This document shows, in pieces, positions 1-7,539 of a stretch of DNA of 64,000 nucleotides (within the stretch, counting starts at the first letter, position 1; each line of letters begins with the position of its first letter). The DNA comes from Lewinellaceae bacterium (GTDB lineage: Bacteria; Bacteroidota; Bacteroidia; Chitinophagales; Saprospiraceae). Below the pieces are notes generated by a model. It saw only the letters and a list, made by a program, of their open reading frames with translations, ran no database searches and had not been told where the DNA came from. The stretch covers positions 930,001-994,000 of the forward strand of contig JACJYG010000006.1 in assembly GCA_020636215.1 (NCBI GenBank), in the 5' to 3' direction. The position numbers and the translations under genes are program-made.

Positions 1-1
1 C

Positions 2-472
2 CTGCTTGGAGCTTTGTTTAAGCTATCTAATATCGATGAGAATGTGGATGCCAGTGCGGCGCCTGCTATCCAACTTAGCTATGATTATGCGCTTACTGAT
101 TACCTCAGCCTGGGTGGTGGGTTGTCCTATCAGCGTTTTAAGCTCTCTTACACGGACTATGGCGATAATATGGAAAACTTTGATGCGCGCCTCTCCCGCT
201 TCAATATAGCCATCAGAGGCCTGGTCCATTATGGCGGGCAGGAAAACCTGGATATGTATTCCGGGCTTCGGTTAGGGCTGACCAATTGGTCGGCTGATGT
301 TGGGACGAACGACCCCAATTTCAAGCCGCCTAAAACTGATGGACTAACATTTGGGCCTCAGCTTATCCTTTTTGGCATTCGCGGATATGTGGCTGGCAAC
401 CTGGGGGTGAATGCAGAATTAGGTGTTGGCGGCCCTCATTTATTTTCTTTGGGGCTCCAATACAGGCTATAG
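2..472 (+). CDS. Outer-membrane beta-barrel protein, 3' part
   Basis: This is the C-terminal part of a gene whose start lies before the window; the frame is open from base 2. The roughly 156 visible residues alternate short polar and hydrophobic strands with Gly and aromatic residues (for example LSLGGGLSYQRF and LDMYSGLRLGL), the usual look of a porin-like or OmpA-type beta barrel of the Bacteroidota outer membrane. The end, LFSLGLQYRL, fits a last membrane strand. A TTG at base 14 could be read as a start, but the open frame before it makes truncation by the window edge more likely. The protein probably sits in the outer membrane; no ligand or transport role can be read. The gene converges on the kinase gene ending at 805. 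Confidence 0.6.
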   Translation: MLGALFKLSNIDENVDASAAPAIQLSYDYALTDYLSLGGGLSYQRFKLSYTDYGDNMENFDARLSRFNIAIRGLVHYGGQENLDMYSGLRLGLTNWSADVGTNDPNFKPPKTDGLTFGPQLILFGIRGYVAGNLGVNAELGVGGPHLFSLGLQYRL

Positions 473-497
473 GCCAGGCCAACAATATGCATTAAGT

Positions 498-528
498 TTT
501 GGTTTAATATAAATAATATTTACCTTTG
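498..528 (+). promoter_or_regulatory. Strong Bacteroidota-type promoter with no ORF behind it
   Basis: TTTG at 498-501 and TACCTTTG at 521-528 are separated by exactly 19 bases, matching the primary sigma consensus of Bacteroidota (TTTG, about 19 bases, TAnnTTTG). Transcription would start near 534. No ORF of note follows on this strand before the hairpin at 758, so the site may drive a small RNA. Confidence 0.55.
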
Positions 529-533
529 TATTG

Positions 534-795
534 GTTTCTTACTGTTGCATTTTTTCGAGGCAGTCCTGCCCAAGTTTTTCCTTCAATTATGCACACAATT
601 GCCGGCTGAGTAGGCCGGGAGGAGGGGCGTTTCCAGTATGGAACGTACTCCTTGGATTCATTGGCCCTAATTAGCAGCGCTATTTCAGAGCTAAGCGCGG
701 GCTATGGGCGAATGGAGGAAGCCTAATCCACAATTACATATTTTTCTGTTTATTGAAAGCCGGGCATTCGGATTGATTGCCCGGCTCTTTATTTG
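534..795 (+). ncRNA. Candidate small RNA between promoter and terminator
   Basis: The stretch lies between a consensus promoter (498-528) and a perfect 9-bp hairpin followed by CTTTATTT (758-795). Its forward ORFs are all shorter than about 12 codons. It contains several local inverted pairs, for example TTCCA/TGGAA near 628-643 and GCGCT/AGCGC near 677-700, so a folded RNA of about 260 nt is plausible. I could not match it to 6S RNA, SRP RNA, tmRNA or RNase P from memory. It could instead be an untranslated remnant. The call rests only on the promoter and terminator signals and the absence of a gene. Confidence 0.3.
758..795. terminator. Rho-independent terminator between convergent transcripts
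   Basis: AGCCGGGCA (758-766) pairs perfectly with TGCCCGGCT (778-786) over an 11-base loop, followed by CTTTATTT on the plus strand. On the minus strand the tail is weaker (TTCAATAAA). It can end the candidate RNA at 534 and perhaps also the kinase gene ending at 805. Confidence 0.6.
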
Positions 796-804
796 AACAA
801 GCTC

Positions 805-2724
805 TTAGTTGGCTTTGGGGAACTGGGCCGAAAAAACAGCACCTTGGCCAGGCTTGCTTTTTACGGTAATTTGTCCCCCCATAGCCCTGGCGAAGCGGCG
901 AGCCAGATAGAGCCCCTCGCCTCTTGAACTTTCCCCGCTCGTTGGTTTGGCGCTCAGGGAGATCCCTTTTTGAAATACCCTTTCCATATCCTCCGGAGAA
1001 AGGCCGGGCCCTTCGTCCTTGACCTGAATGGACAGTTTGCCGGCCTCGTTTTTAAGAGCAACCTCCACCGGCCGGCCTGGAGGAGAATATTTTATGGCAT
1101 TAGAAAGGAGGTTGTCGATAATGTGGCGAACCAGAAATGGGTCGCCGAGAGTAAAGAGGTTTGTTTCAGGAAGGGTGGCCCGGAGCTCGATCGATTTGCT
1201 GCGGGCATAGGTTTGAAATTCACGTATGGATTCTATGAGGGCTTGGTTGAGATTGAGGGGCTCTATCTGGATATGCCCTTTTTCTATAGACTCGTTTTCA
1301 ATTTCAATGATCTTCAGGCTGGCAGCGTCTATATTGTTAGTGGCGCTTTCCATTTCCGAAAGGATCTGGCGCCGCTCTTCCTCGCTGAGCGCTGCATTCT
1401 GAGCCAGCGCATGGGTATTAAGTTGGATGAGAGAAAGGGGGTTGCGGATATCATGAGCAATGAGGCTGACCATGTGTTTTTTCTCATTCATCAATGCGAT
1501 CAGGCGAGTGTTGATGCTCACGAATTCCTGGTTGAAGGCTTCTAATTCTTCTTTTTGCCGCCGCAGGCGCCGGTTGAGGAAGGTAGCCAGTGCAATCAGT
1601 CCAAGGAGGAGGATAGAGCCGGCAATCAGGGCGGTATTCTGGAGGTGGATGGCGGCATATTGGCGCCTTAGCAGTTCATTTTCCCGGACTTTTTGCCTCG
1701 CCTGATAGCTGATGGTCAGCTCCTGTATCTTATTAATTTTCTCTTGGTTGAGCACTCGTTCCTTTAAGCCTGAATAGGCCTTGAAATAGAACAAGGCGCT
1801 ATCAAATTGGCCGGTGGCCTCGAATATTTCGTATAGGGCCTCGTTCGCTTTCAATTGCTCGGGCAGTTGGCCCTTTTGCCTGGCTAGTTCCATGCCTTCG
1901 CGGGCAAAGAACTTGGCCTGCTCAATTTGGGATAATTTCCGGTAGGTATTGGAAATGCTTGGATAAATCTCGATGATCAGGGATGTATCGCGGTCGATGG
2001 AAGCGAATCGTAAAGCCCGCTGCAGGGTAGCGAGTGATTTGCGGAAGTTACCGGAATCCCGGTGAATATTGCCGGCAGTTAGAAGCGCGTTATTTCTCTT
2101 TTGGGTTTCTCCAAGCGTTTCGTAAATATCGATTGCGTTTTGGATATAGAAAAAGGAAGAGTCAAATTGCTGCAATGATTGCTGCATGAGGGCCATAGAC
2201 TGATAGCAGTCGGCCAGGGTAAGTTCCTCTCCCAGTTCTTCCAATTCCCGGATATTGGAATAGATGTAAGGCAGGGCGAGGGGTATCTCTTGCTGACGCC
2301 AGTAAACCCCGGTGATATTGATCCGGGCTTTGATCTGTTTGAGCTTCCAATCGGTGCTATTGGATTTGGTTGCGATTTCAAGCGCCTGGATGAAGTGGCT
2401 CAGAGCCTGGTCATAGTCTTCTCCTTTAATAGCATGGCCCACGCCATTGGCCATGTGCCCCCAATATAAATATTCATCGGAGCCAATATTTTTAGATAGT
2501 TCGATCAAATCGGAGCCATATTGTATCGCTTCATCCGGAGCTGCTTCGCGATAAGCCTGGCTTAGAGCATAAAGAACCTTCGCCCGTTCCAAACTGTTGG
2601 GAGGGCTTAGGCGCAGTGCTTCCAGCAGGCTATCCGGGGTAGAGGATGCTGCGGTAAGCAGCCTTGCTACCATCATCAGCGCAAAGCATAATACCCATCG
2701 TTCCCAAGCTGGTAACTGGATCAT
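805..2724 (-). CDS. TPR-containing sensor histidine kinase
   Basis: A 639-residue membrane sensor kinase. It has an N-terminal signal or membrane segment (about 9-26), a helical region of tetratricopeptide-like repeats (about 30-330, with pairs such as ALSHFIQALEIA and SLATLQRALRFA), a single membrane segment (about 362-382), a coiled coil, a HisKA domain with the phospho-accepting His near 424 (SLIAHDIRNPLSL) and an HATPase_c domain with N box DNLLSNAIKYS, G1 box DEGPGL and a second Gly-rich box GEGLYLARR. The TPR part is predicted to lie in the periplasm and may read a protein or peptide signal; that is inference. The LuxR-type regulator lies 114 bases upstream in the same direction, so the two probably form one operon and one two-component system. 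The ATG at 2724 directly precedes the signal segment. Confidence 0.88.
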   Translation of the reverse strand: MIQLPAWERWVLCFALMMVARLLTAASSTPDSLLEALRLSPPNSLERAKVLYALSQAYREAAPDEAIQYGSDLIELSKNIGSDEYLYWGHMANGVGHAIKGEDYDQALSHFIQALEIATKSNSTDWKLKQIKARINITGVYWRQQEIPLALPYIYSNIRELEELGEELTLADCYQSMALMQQSLQQFDSSFFYIQNAIDIYETLGETQKRNNALLTAGNIHRDSGNFRKSLATLQRALRFASIDRDTSLIIEIYPSISNTYRKLSQIEQAKFFAREGMELARQKGQLPEQLKANEALYEIFEATGQFDSALFYFKAYSGLKERVLNQEKINKIQELTISYQARQKVRENELLRRQYAAIHLQNTALIAGSILLLGLIALATFLNRRLRRQKEELEAFNQEFVSINTRLIALMNEKKHMVSLIAHDIRNPLSLIQLNTHALAQNAALSEEERRQILSEMESATNNIDAASLKIIEIENESIEKGHIQIEPLNLNQALIESIREFQTYARSKSIELRATLPETNLFTLGDPFLVRHIIDNLLSNAIKYSPPGRPVEVALKNEAGKLSIQVKDEGPGLSPEDMERVFQKGISLSAKPTSGESSRGEGLYLARRFARAMGGQITVKSKPGQGAVFSAQFPKAN

Positions 2725-2838
2725 GACCCTTTTTTAATATGGACTTTCCTCAGCTTTCCGATTTGCTTTTTGTCTGGCCTTTCTGTTGTGGAAAACTTAT
2801 AACCGCCCCTACCCTGATGCTCGACGAGGAATCAGGCA

Positions 2839-3531
2839 TTACAGGTAGGATTTTATTTTCTTTCCAAGCTGTACTTTGTTGCTGACGCCAAATCTCTTAT
2901 AAAGCACCTTGACATAGTGCCGGACGGTATTGAGCGATACCAGCAATTCAGAAGCAATTTCCTGGTAGCTATAGCCATCAACCAATCTCCAAGCCACATC
3001 TTTTTCGCGAGGGCTGAGGTCAAGTTTTATACTTTTTGAAAAGCAAGGAACAGCGTGGCCCGGGTTCTTTGCATTTTTGTTGGAATGCAGGAATGGCCTG
3101 TCCTGTTGCGCATTGAAAAAAGGGATCATGTGTGCAGCGGCCTCCGGTGTCAGATAAGTGCCGCCGGCAATCGTGGTTTCAATCGCTTCCAGTAGCTTAT
3201 TAAGGCCCGACCCCTTCAGGTAAAAACTATTGGCTCCTTTTTGAAGCGCTGTCAAAATGTAATCCGGATGATTGTGCCCGGTAATGACCAGTATCCGGGT
3301 ATTGGGCAGAAGGTTGCGCACCTTCTGTAAATGGTCTATCGTATTTATAGTGTTCGACAGTTCGATATCGATCAGTAAAAGGTCAATCTGCGGGTTTTCG
3401 GGGAGATTTTCAAAAAACATCCCCAGGGAATTGGCTGACAGCACGCATTCCATGCTGGCCTGGCTGTTCAGAAAAACTGTCATGCGTTTCAACAACAGTT
3501 GATCATCTTCTATGAGTGCTAACCGCTTCAT
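2839..3531 (-). CDS. LuxR/NarL-family response regulator
   Basis: A 230-residue regulator with an N-terminal receiver domain and a C-terminal LuxR-type helix-turn-helix. In the receiver, the acidic pair is ED-D at 8-10, the phospho-acceptor is Asp55 (LLLIDIEL), the switch Thr is near 84 (VITGH) and the conserved Lys near 105 (YLKGSG). The DNA-binding part (about 165-230) contains LSPREKDVAWRLVDGYSYQEIA and the recognition helix around VSLNTVRHYVK, written here in two parts as it appears. It is upstream of the TPR kinase gene (2724-805) and most likely its partner. The linker between domains (about 125-165) is long and polar. Targets cannot be read from the sequence. Confidence 0.88.
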   Translation of the reverse strand: MKRLALIEDDQLLLKRMTVFLNSQASMECVLSANSLGMFFENLPENPQIDLLLIDIELSNTINTIDHLQKVRNLLPNTRILVITGHNHPDYILTALQKGANSFYLKGSGLNKLLEAIETTIAGGTYLTPEAAAHMIPFFNAQQDRPFLHSNKNAKNPGHAVPCFSKSIKLDLSPREKDVAWRLVDGYSYQEIASELLVSLNTVRHYVKVLYKRFGVSNKVQLGKKIKSYL

Positions 3532-3824
3532 CTTCCGTTGTCTGATTTACCCTAATTCGTATAAATGTATCACATTTTCATGTAATAATGTAGGGTGTTT
3601 ATTGAAAATACGCATGTTTTTTACACAAAGATGCAATTGAACCGGATTGTAATTCGCCGTTTCTTTGTGCTGCGGGATTTGGGAAACCTATTTTAATAGT
3701 TTCCTTCAGATCAGCTTTAGATTCCCCTTTATTTAATATGTTTATTTTTAGTGATTTGGCTCTAAGCTAACCAAACAAACACAAAAAACTACAGAATACC
3801 ATTTAAGTGTTGGGAGAATTGCAG

Positions 3825-3861
3825 CCTCTCGGGTCATGAAAGCGCCGAGAGGTTTTTTTTT
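3825..3861 (+). terminator. Strong Rho-independent terminator, orphan
   Basis: CCTCTCGG (3825-3832) pairs perfectly with CCGAGAGG (3845-3852) across a 12-base loop and is followed by nine T residues. It points along the plus strand, but no plus-strand gene lies upstream: 3531 is the start of a divergent gene. It must end either a small RNA started between about 3560 and 3800 or act as an attenuator before the ORF remnant at 3911. Confidence 0.65.
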
Positions 3862-3910
3862 GTCCTACCCTAACCTTCTCTTCCTTAACAAGCCCTTAAG
3901 TAGATCTTAA

Positions 3911-4132
3911 CTGTTTTCCATTCGGGCATTAGCCGTTTCAATCGTTTGGGGTTTGATTTTTTCACAAAACAGTATCATCCTGGGAAAGGACAAACTGGAA
4001 AAGATCGGACACGGGCCGGGTACCGCCTTTATGGACCGGAGTTTTACGCCTGCCCTAATTGAAGCCACCGGCGCCGGCGGCCGCCTGACGGGGCGGTACC
4101 GCCCGGAAAATCAGGAAGTCTTTATGGATTGA
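3911..4132 (+). pseudogene. Possible gene remnant with signal-peptide-like start
   Basis: An open frame of 73 codons with convincing coding character but no ATG. It begins directly after a stop at 3908 with a hydrophobic, signal-peptide-like stretch (LFSIRALAVSIVWGLIFSQ), then runs through polar sequence including KDKLEKIGHGPGTAFMDRSF to a TGA at 4130. Codon third positions are GC-rich as in neighbouring genes. TTG at 3953 is the only near-canonical start and would remove most of the hydrophobic part. I do not recognise the family. It looks like the 5' end of a secreted-protein gene that lost its start codon and the rest of its length. It converges with the gene ending at 4205. A short functional gene cannot be excluded. 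Confidence 0.3.
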
Positions 4133-4204
4133 GGAGGGGCGCTGGGCTTGTCCGTCGTTGGCCAGAACCAGTAGTCAACAGCGAACAAGCCAAAAACATT
4201 CCCT

Positions 4205-5188
4205 CTACTCCGGTATGCCCAAATGCAAGATCCGCCCACCCGTTTGGTTGATCGGGCTGACGCTTTTTCCGATGACCACGCCATCTTCAGGCGCTTTATA
4301 TTCCCTGATAGGGTCGCCAAAGATGTTGCGTAAGATGGCAATGGGAGCATCTTTTTTCACTAATTCTGCCACGGAGGGCTGAACGGTCAGGATGCCACCT
4401 GTATCGGTGTATAGCCAATAGGAATTATTGCAAATGACAGGAGGCTTTTCGGTTTCCTCCATGGGGCCTTCGGTCATTTTGAGATAATGCAAGAGGTTGT
4501 GGATACCAGTGAGCCCGGAGCGGATCACGCCCTTCTGGAATGTGTTGGGGTGGCCGACTTCCAGGGTGATGGCATGGATGCCGAGGGCATCGGCTGCACC
4601 GCGCAGAGTGCCGTCGGAAGGCGGGTTGTGCACAATGATCTGAGCATTTTGCAGGAGGGCCATCTTTTGGGTGACGGGATCCTTCATGTCCGCCCGGATA
4701 TAATAAGAATTGACCCGGCCGAAGCTGGCGGTATGCAGGTCGATGAGGTAGTTGAATTCTTTGACGATCCAGTTCATCACGCGATAGGCATATACCTGGC
4801 TGACATTGCCGTTGGGTTTGCCGGGCATGATGTGATTGAGGTCGGTGCCGTCGATAAAGCGGCGGCGTTTGCGAAGAAGGGATGGAATGTTTACGACGGG
4901 AACGCCTACGATGGACCCTCGCAATTCGTTAATGTTAATCTCCCGAAAGAGGCGTTGGATAACAGGTATACCGTTGAGTTCATTGCCGTGAACAGCGGCT
5001 GTCAGGCCTAAAACGGGCCCATCTTCCACCCCTTTAGCTACCAGTATGGGAAGAAATACAGGCAACCCCATGCCGTCGGTGACCAAGTGCATCAGAAAAC
5101 GCTTCATCTGCCCGGGAGGAATATCATCGATCACCAGTTCCCGAATTACAGGAGCATCCTGTCGTAGAAAAAAATCCGCACCATCCAT
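4205..5188 (-). CDS. Succinylglutamate desuccinylase/aspartoacylase family hydrolase
   Basis: A 327-residue zinc-dependent carboxypeptidase-fold protein of the AstE/AspA family (M14-like). The metal and catalytic residues are visible: His67 and Glu70 in AAVHGNELNG, His152 in LIDLHTASFG, and the general-base Glu210 in AITLEVGHP. Family members remove an acyl group from an N-acyl amino acid; in Bacteroidota the many paralogues have no assigned substrate, so aspartoacylase activity is not claimed. The C-terminal part (about 255-327) is beta-rich with GGILTVQPSVAELVKKDAP, a barrel-like element common in the family. The gene follows the SET-domain gene by 96 bases in the same direction, and both follow a 2OG oxygenase gene, so a three-gene operon is likely. 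The start is the ATG at 5188; there is no signal peptide. Confidence 0.85.
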   Translation of the reverse strand: MDGADFFLRQDAPVIRELVIDDIPPGQMKRFLMHLVTDGMGLPVFLPILVAKGVEDGPVLGLTAAVHGNELNGIPVIQRLFREININELRGSIVGVPVVNIPSLLRKRRRFIDGTDLNHIMPGKPNGNVSQVYAYRVMNWIVKEFNYLIDLHTASFGRVNSYYIRADMKDPVTQKMALLQNAQIIVHNPPSDGTLRGAADALGIHAITLEVGHPNTFQKGVIRSGLTGIHNLLHYLKMTEGPMEETEKPPVICNNSYWLYTDTGGILTVQPSVAELVKKDAPIAILRNIFGDPIREYKAPEDGVVIGKSVSPINQTGGRILHLGIPE

Positions 5189-5284
5189 AGTAATACTAGC
5201 ATTATGCTGTGCCGGGAATGATTTTTACCGGACGGCAAAGATAGAGAAAAAGAGTGGTAAGCGTTGTAGTAATCCGCGAATCGC

Positions 5285-5905
5285 TTACTTCCTTACCCCT
5301 ATGCCATTGAGTGAAAATTGCGGATGGTATTTCAGGGTGTAAACGGACTTGTACCGGCTGGGGTCATTCATGTAGCCCTGTATCTCCTCTTGAGTTTTGG
5401 TGTCAAGCATGGGATAGAGCGGTTGGTCCACCACTGAAAAGGAGGCCAGGGCCTTTTTTAATTGCTCATCCCAACGCGGATAATAGATGTCAAAGTCGGA
5501 AGGACGCACTTTTTTGCGGCAATCCTTATACTGGCAGGACAACTCCATTTCCTCTGGGATGTTGAAGATGCCGTACTCATCGGTGAGTTGCTCACCGGGC
5601 TGAATATCCCGGATAGCGATCTCAAATCCATAACCGGTGCTCATGGTGTTGCAGTTGCAACAGTGGTTGACGTACTTGGCGAAATCCCAACTGATGATGC
5701 GCACGCCACGCTCATCAATGTAGGAGTACTTCTCGATGACCTCCTGCATTTCCGGGCTATAAGTTTGATAGGCTTCGGGGGTAACCTCCAGTTCGAGGCT
5801 ATCTTTGACGTAGGTGATGGTGCCTTGGGGGATAAACTGAGTGGCAAAAACGCCATAGCCTATGTCTTCGTTGATAAACTGAATGCGAGTGTGCGGATGG
5901 ATCAT
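5285..5905 (-). CDS. SET domain-containing protein (putative protein-lysine methyltransferase)
   Basis: A 206-residue cytoplasmic protein made almost entirely of a SET domain, the fold of S-adenosylmethionine-dependent lysine methyltransferases. Visible marks are the N-terminal DIGYGVFATQFIPQGT (the GxGxxA-like SET-N motif), the NHxCxxN motif as NHCCNCN (80-86), the catalytic Tyr111 in GEQLTDEYGIF, and a Cys-containing post-SET segment (LSCQYKDCRKKVRPSD, Cys124 and Cys129). Such proteins are widespread in Bacteroidota; substrates are mostly unknown, and ribosomal or DNA-associated proteins are possibilities only. The gene lies between a 2OG-Fe(II) oxygenase gene upstream and an aspartoacylase-like gene downstream, all on the minus strand with gaps under 100 bases. 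The start is the ATG at 5905. Confidence 0.85.
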   Translation of the reverse strand: MIHPHTRIQFINEDIGYGVFATQFIPQGTITYVKDSLELEVTPEAYQTYSPEMQEVIEKYSYIDERGVRIISWDFAKYVNHCCNCNTMSTGYGFEIAIRDIQPGEQLTDEYGIFNIPEEMELSCQYKDCRKKVRPSDFDIYYPRWDEQLKKALASFSVVDQPLYPMLDTKTQEEIQGYMNDPSRYKSVYTLKYHPQFSLNGIGVRK

Positions 5906-5995
5906 GTCGTTAAGGTGTGAAAGAGTGAATAAGAATCTGTTAAAAAATTCTCTCTTGCCAGGGCCATCCCCTATGCAAGAATGTACAGCCGGTGG

Positions 5996-6637
5996 CTAGA
6001 AGAGCGCAGGCTCGTCTTTTAGCCAGCCGGTTATGCTGTATCGTTCTCGCCGGGCGGCCAATACTTCGTGTTCGATGGTATGGCTGTTGAAACACACCAG
6101 GCGCCCGGCAATCGGGGCCAGATCAAGTGTTGCTTCGGCGCCGTCTTCCCCGGGGAGGTACAGGCGCAACTGCCCCCCCTGGCTCTCCTCCCAGTCGGCG
6201 TTCAGATAAAAAATAACAGAAAGCTTCCTGGCATGGGTATGGCGGAAAACATCGAGGTGGCGTTTATAGAAACCGCCTTGCGGGTATACTGCCAGATGAA
6301 ATTCCATATCCCGGATACCGAGATAGCAGGTGCGATTGAAATACTGAACCAGGCCCTGCAACTGTTTGAAGAAAAGAACAAAGGCATCCGGAGGGCTGTT
6401 GTGGTCAATCCAGTGGATATGATCCCGCCGGATATCCTGATTCATCCGATAATACTGCCCTTTGCCTATTCCGGCGGCATTGAAATGGCCAGTCTGATAA
6501 TGGCTGGATACGGCTTGCTGTATCTGCCGGGTTTCCGGCGGAGGGAGAAAACCGTCGGCAACGGCATAACCTCTGGTAAAGACCCCTTCGACAATGGCTT
6601 CAAAAACAGTTTCGTTCGATTGGATATGCAATTCCAT
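5996..6637 (-). CDS. 2OG-Fe(II) oxygenase, prolyl 4-hydroxylase-like
   Basis: A protein of about 213 residues of the SM-20/PHD-like prolyl hydroxylase group. It uses 2-oxoglutarate and Fe(II) to hydroxylate a substrate, in this group usually a proline in a protein. The iron ligands are visible as HxD in FYKRHLDVFRHT and the distal His in NSHTIEHEVL; the following Arg in RERYSITGW would bind 2-oxoglutarate. Between them are the jelly-roll strands LSVIFYLN and GGQLRLYL. The frame is open upstream to 6754, but the ATG at 6637 (or 6646) gives the usual length and leaves room for a promoter shared with the divergent response regulator at 6782. It heads a likely operon with the SET and aspartoacylase-like genes. 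The true substrate is unknown. Confidence 0.83.
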   Translation of the reverse strand: MELHIQSNETVFEAIVEGVFTRGYAVADGFLPPPETRQIQQAVSSHYQTGHFNAAGIGKGQYYRMNQDIRRDHIHWIDHNSPPDAFVLFFKQLQGLVQYFNRTCYLGIRDMEFHLAVYPQGGFYKRHLDVFRHTHARKLSVIFYLNADWEESQGGQLRLYLPGEDGAEATLDLAPIAGRLVCFNSHTIEHEVLAARRERYSITGWLKDEPALF

Positions 6638-6781
6638 CAGGTGCATTAGATTATAGGCCCGGCCCAATAGGCTCCGGTTTTTTTTGCAAAAGAGAGCAGG
6701 AAATCTGAAGGAAATTTGAAGATATTCGGCTTTTTTGGAATTAAGCCCCGGCACTCCCCGCCTTTATTATATTTTTGCTTA

Positions 6782-7459
6782 ATGAAGATTTTGATCGTCG
6801 AAGATGAAGCCGGCTTGTTGGAGCTAATCGTCCGCTACCTGAAGCGGGAAGGCTACGTCTGTGAAACAGCCGGCACTTTCGCGGAAGGATACCGGAAGAT
6901 CAATAATTTTGATTACGATTGCGCCGTAGTAGACCTCACCCTGCCTGGGGGTGATGGCTTAAAACTAGTCCGGATGTTGCGTCAGGAGAGTATCCAAACC
7001 GGCATTATCATCATCTCGGCCCGTGAATCGCTGGAGGAAAGGATACTCGGCCTGGAAGAAGGCGGTGATGACTATCTGGTCAAACCCTTCCACCTTTCAG
7101 AGTTAAACGCACGCATTAAGGCCGTTATGCGCCGAAAAACAGGAGAATTCGGTAAGGCCATGGCCTTCGATGGCCTGGTCATCAAACTGGACGAACGCAC
7201 TGTCAGCGCGGACGGCGTACCGCTGAAACTCACCAAGAAAGAGTTCGAAATTCTCGTTTATCTGGCCCGCAACAAGAACCGGGTGGTGACTAAAGATAGT
7301 ATTGCCGAGCACTTGTGGGGTGACTACATGGATGATGCCGTGTCTTTTGATTTTATTTACGCTCATGTGAAAAATCTTCGAAAGAAACTGGCCACTCAGG
7401 GCTATGGGGATTATTTAAAAACCATTTACGGTATCGGTTATAAGTTTGAGGTGGGGTGA
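6782..7459 (+). CDS. OmpR/PhoB-family response regulator
   Basis: A 225-residue regulator with a receiver domain (about 1-115) and a winged-helix Trans_reg_C domain (about 130-224). The acidic pocket is EDE at 7-9, the phospho-acceptor Asp51 (VVDLTLPGGDG), the switch Ser near 79 (IIISARES) and the Lys101 of YLVKPFH. The winged helix shows LTKKEFEILVYLARN and the wing YGIGYKFE. An upstream in-frame ATG at 6716 is rejected because the receiver starts at MKILIVEDE (6782). A TATTTTTG box at 6770-6777 lies so close to the ATG that a transcript from it would be nearly leaderless, but no matching TTG is seen. A short ORF overlaps the stop (TGATG) and leads to the kinase gene at 7540. Confidence 0.9.
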   Translation: MKILIVEDEAGLLELIVRYLKREGYVCETAGTFAEGYRKINNFDYDCAVVDLTLPGGDGLKLVRMLRQESIQTGIIIISARESLEERILGLEEGGDDYLVKPFHLSELNARIKAVMRRKTGEFGKAMAFDGLVIKLDERTVSADGVPLKLTKKEFEILVYLARNKNRVVTKDSIAEHLWGDYMDDAVSFDFIYAHVKNLRKKLATQGYGDYLKTIYGIGYKFEVG

Positions 7460-7506
7460 TGGAAAAGCGGACTCAGTTTAGTTTTAAACGGGTTGGAATG
7501 CTTTAG
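7459..7506 (+). other. Translationally coupled 15-codon ORF, possible relic of the kinase start
   Basis: An ATG overlaps the stop codon of the response regulator (TGATG), the normal coupling for a regulator-kinase pair. It reads 15 codons (MEKRTQFSFKRVGML) and stops at TAG 7504. The frame is the same as that of the kinase at 7540 and only two TAG codons (7504 and 7513) separate them. The simplest reading is that this was the original kinase start and that its N-terminal sensor part has been lost or interrupted. Confidence 0.35.
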
Positions 7507-7539
7507 GTGGTTTAGGAAGGCGCCTCTGGTGATAAGCGT

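Noticed and set aside
970..1545. 191-codon plus-strand ORF
   Set aside because: Antisense to the catalytic part of the TPR kinase, whose motifs are unmistakable.
6770..6777. TATTTTTG as promoter of the OmpR-type regulator
   Set aside because: It is five bases before the ATG and no TTG lies at the right distance, so only noted within the gene entry.
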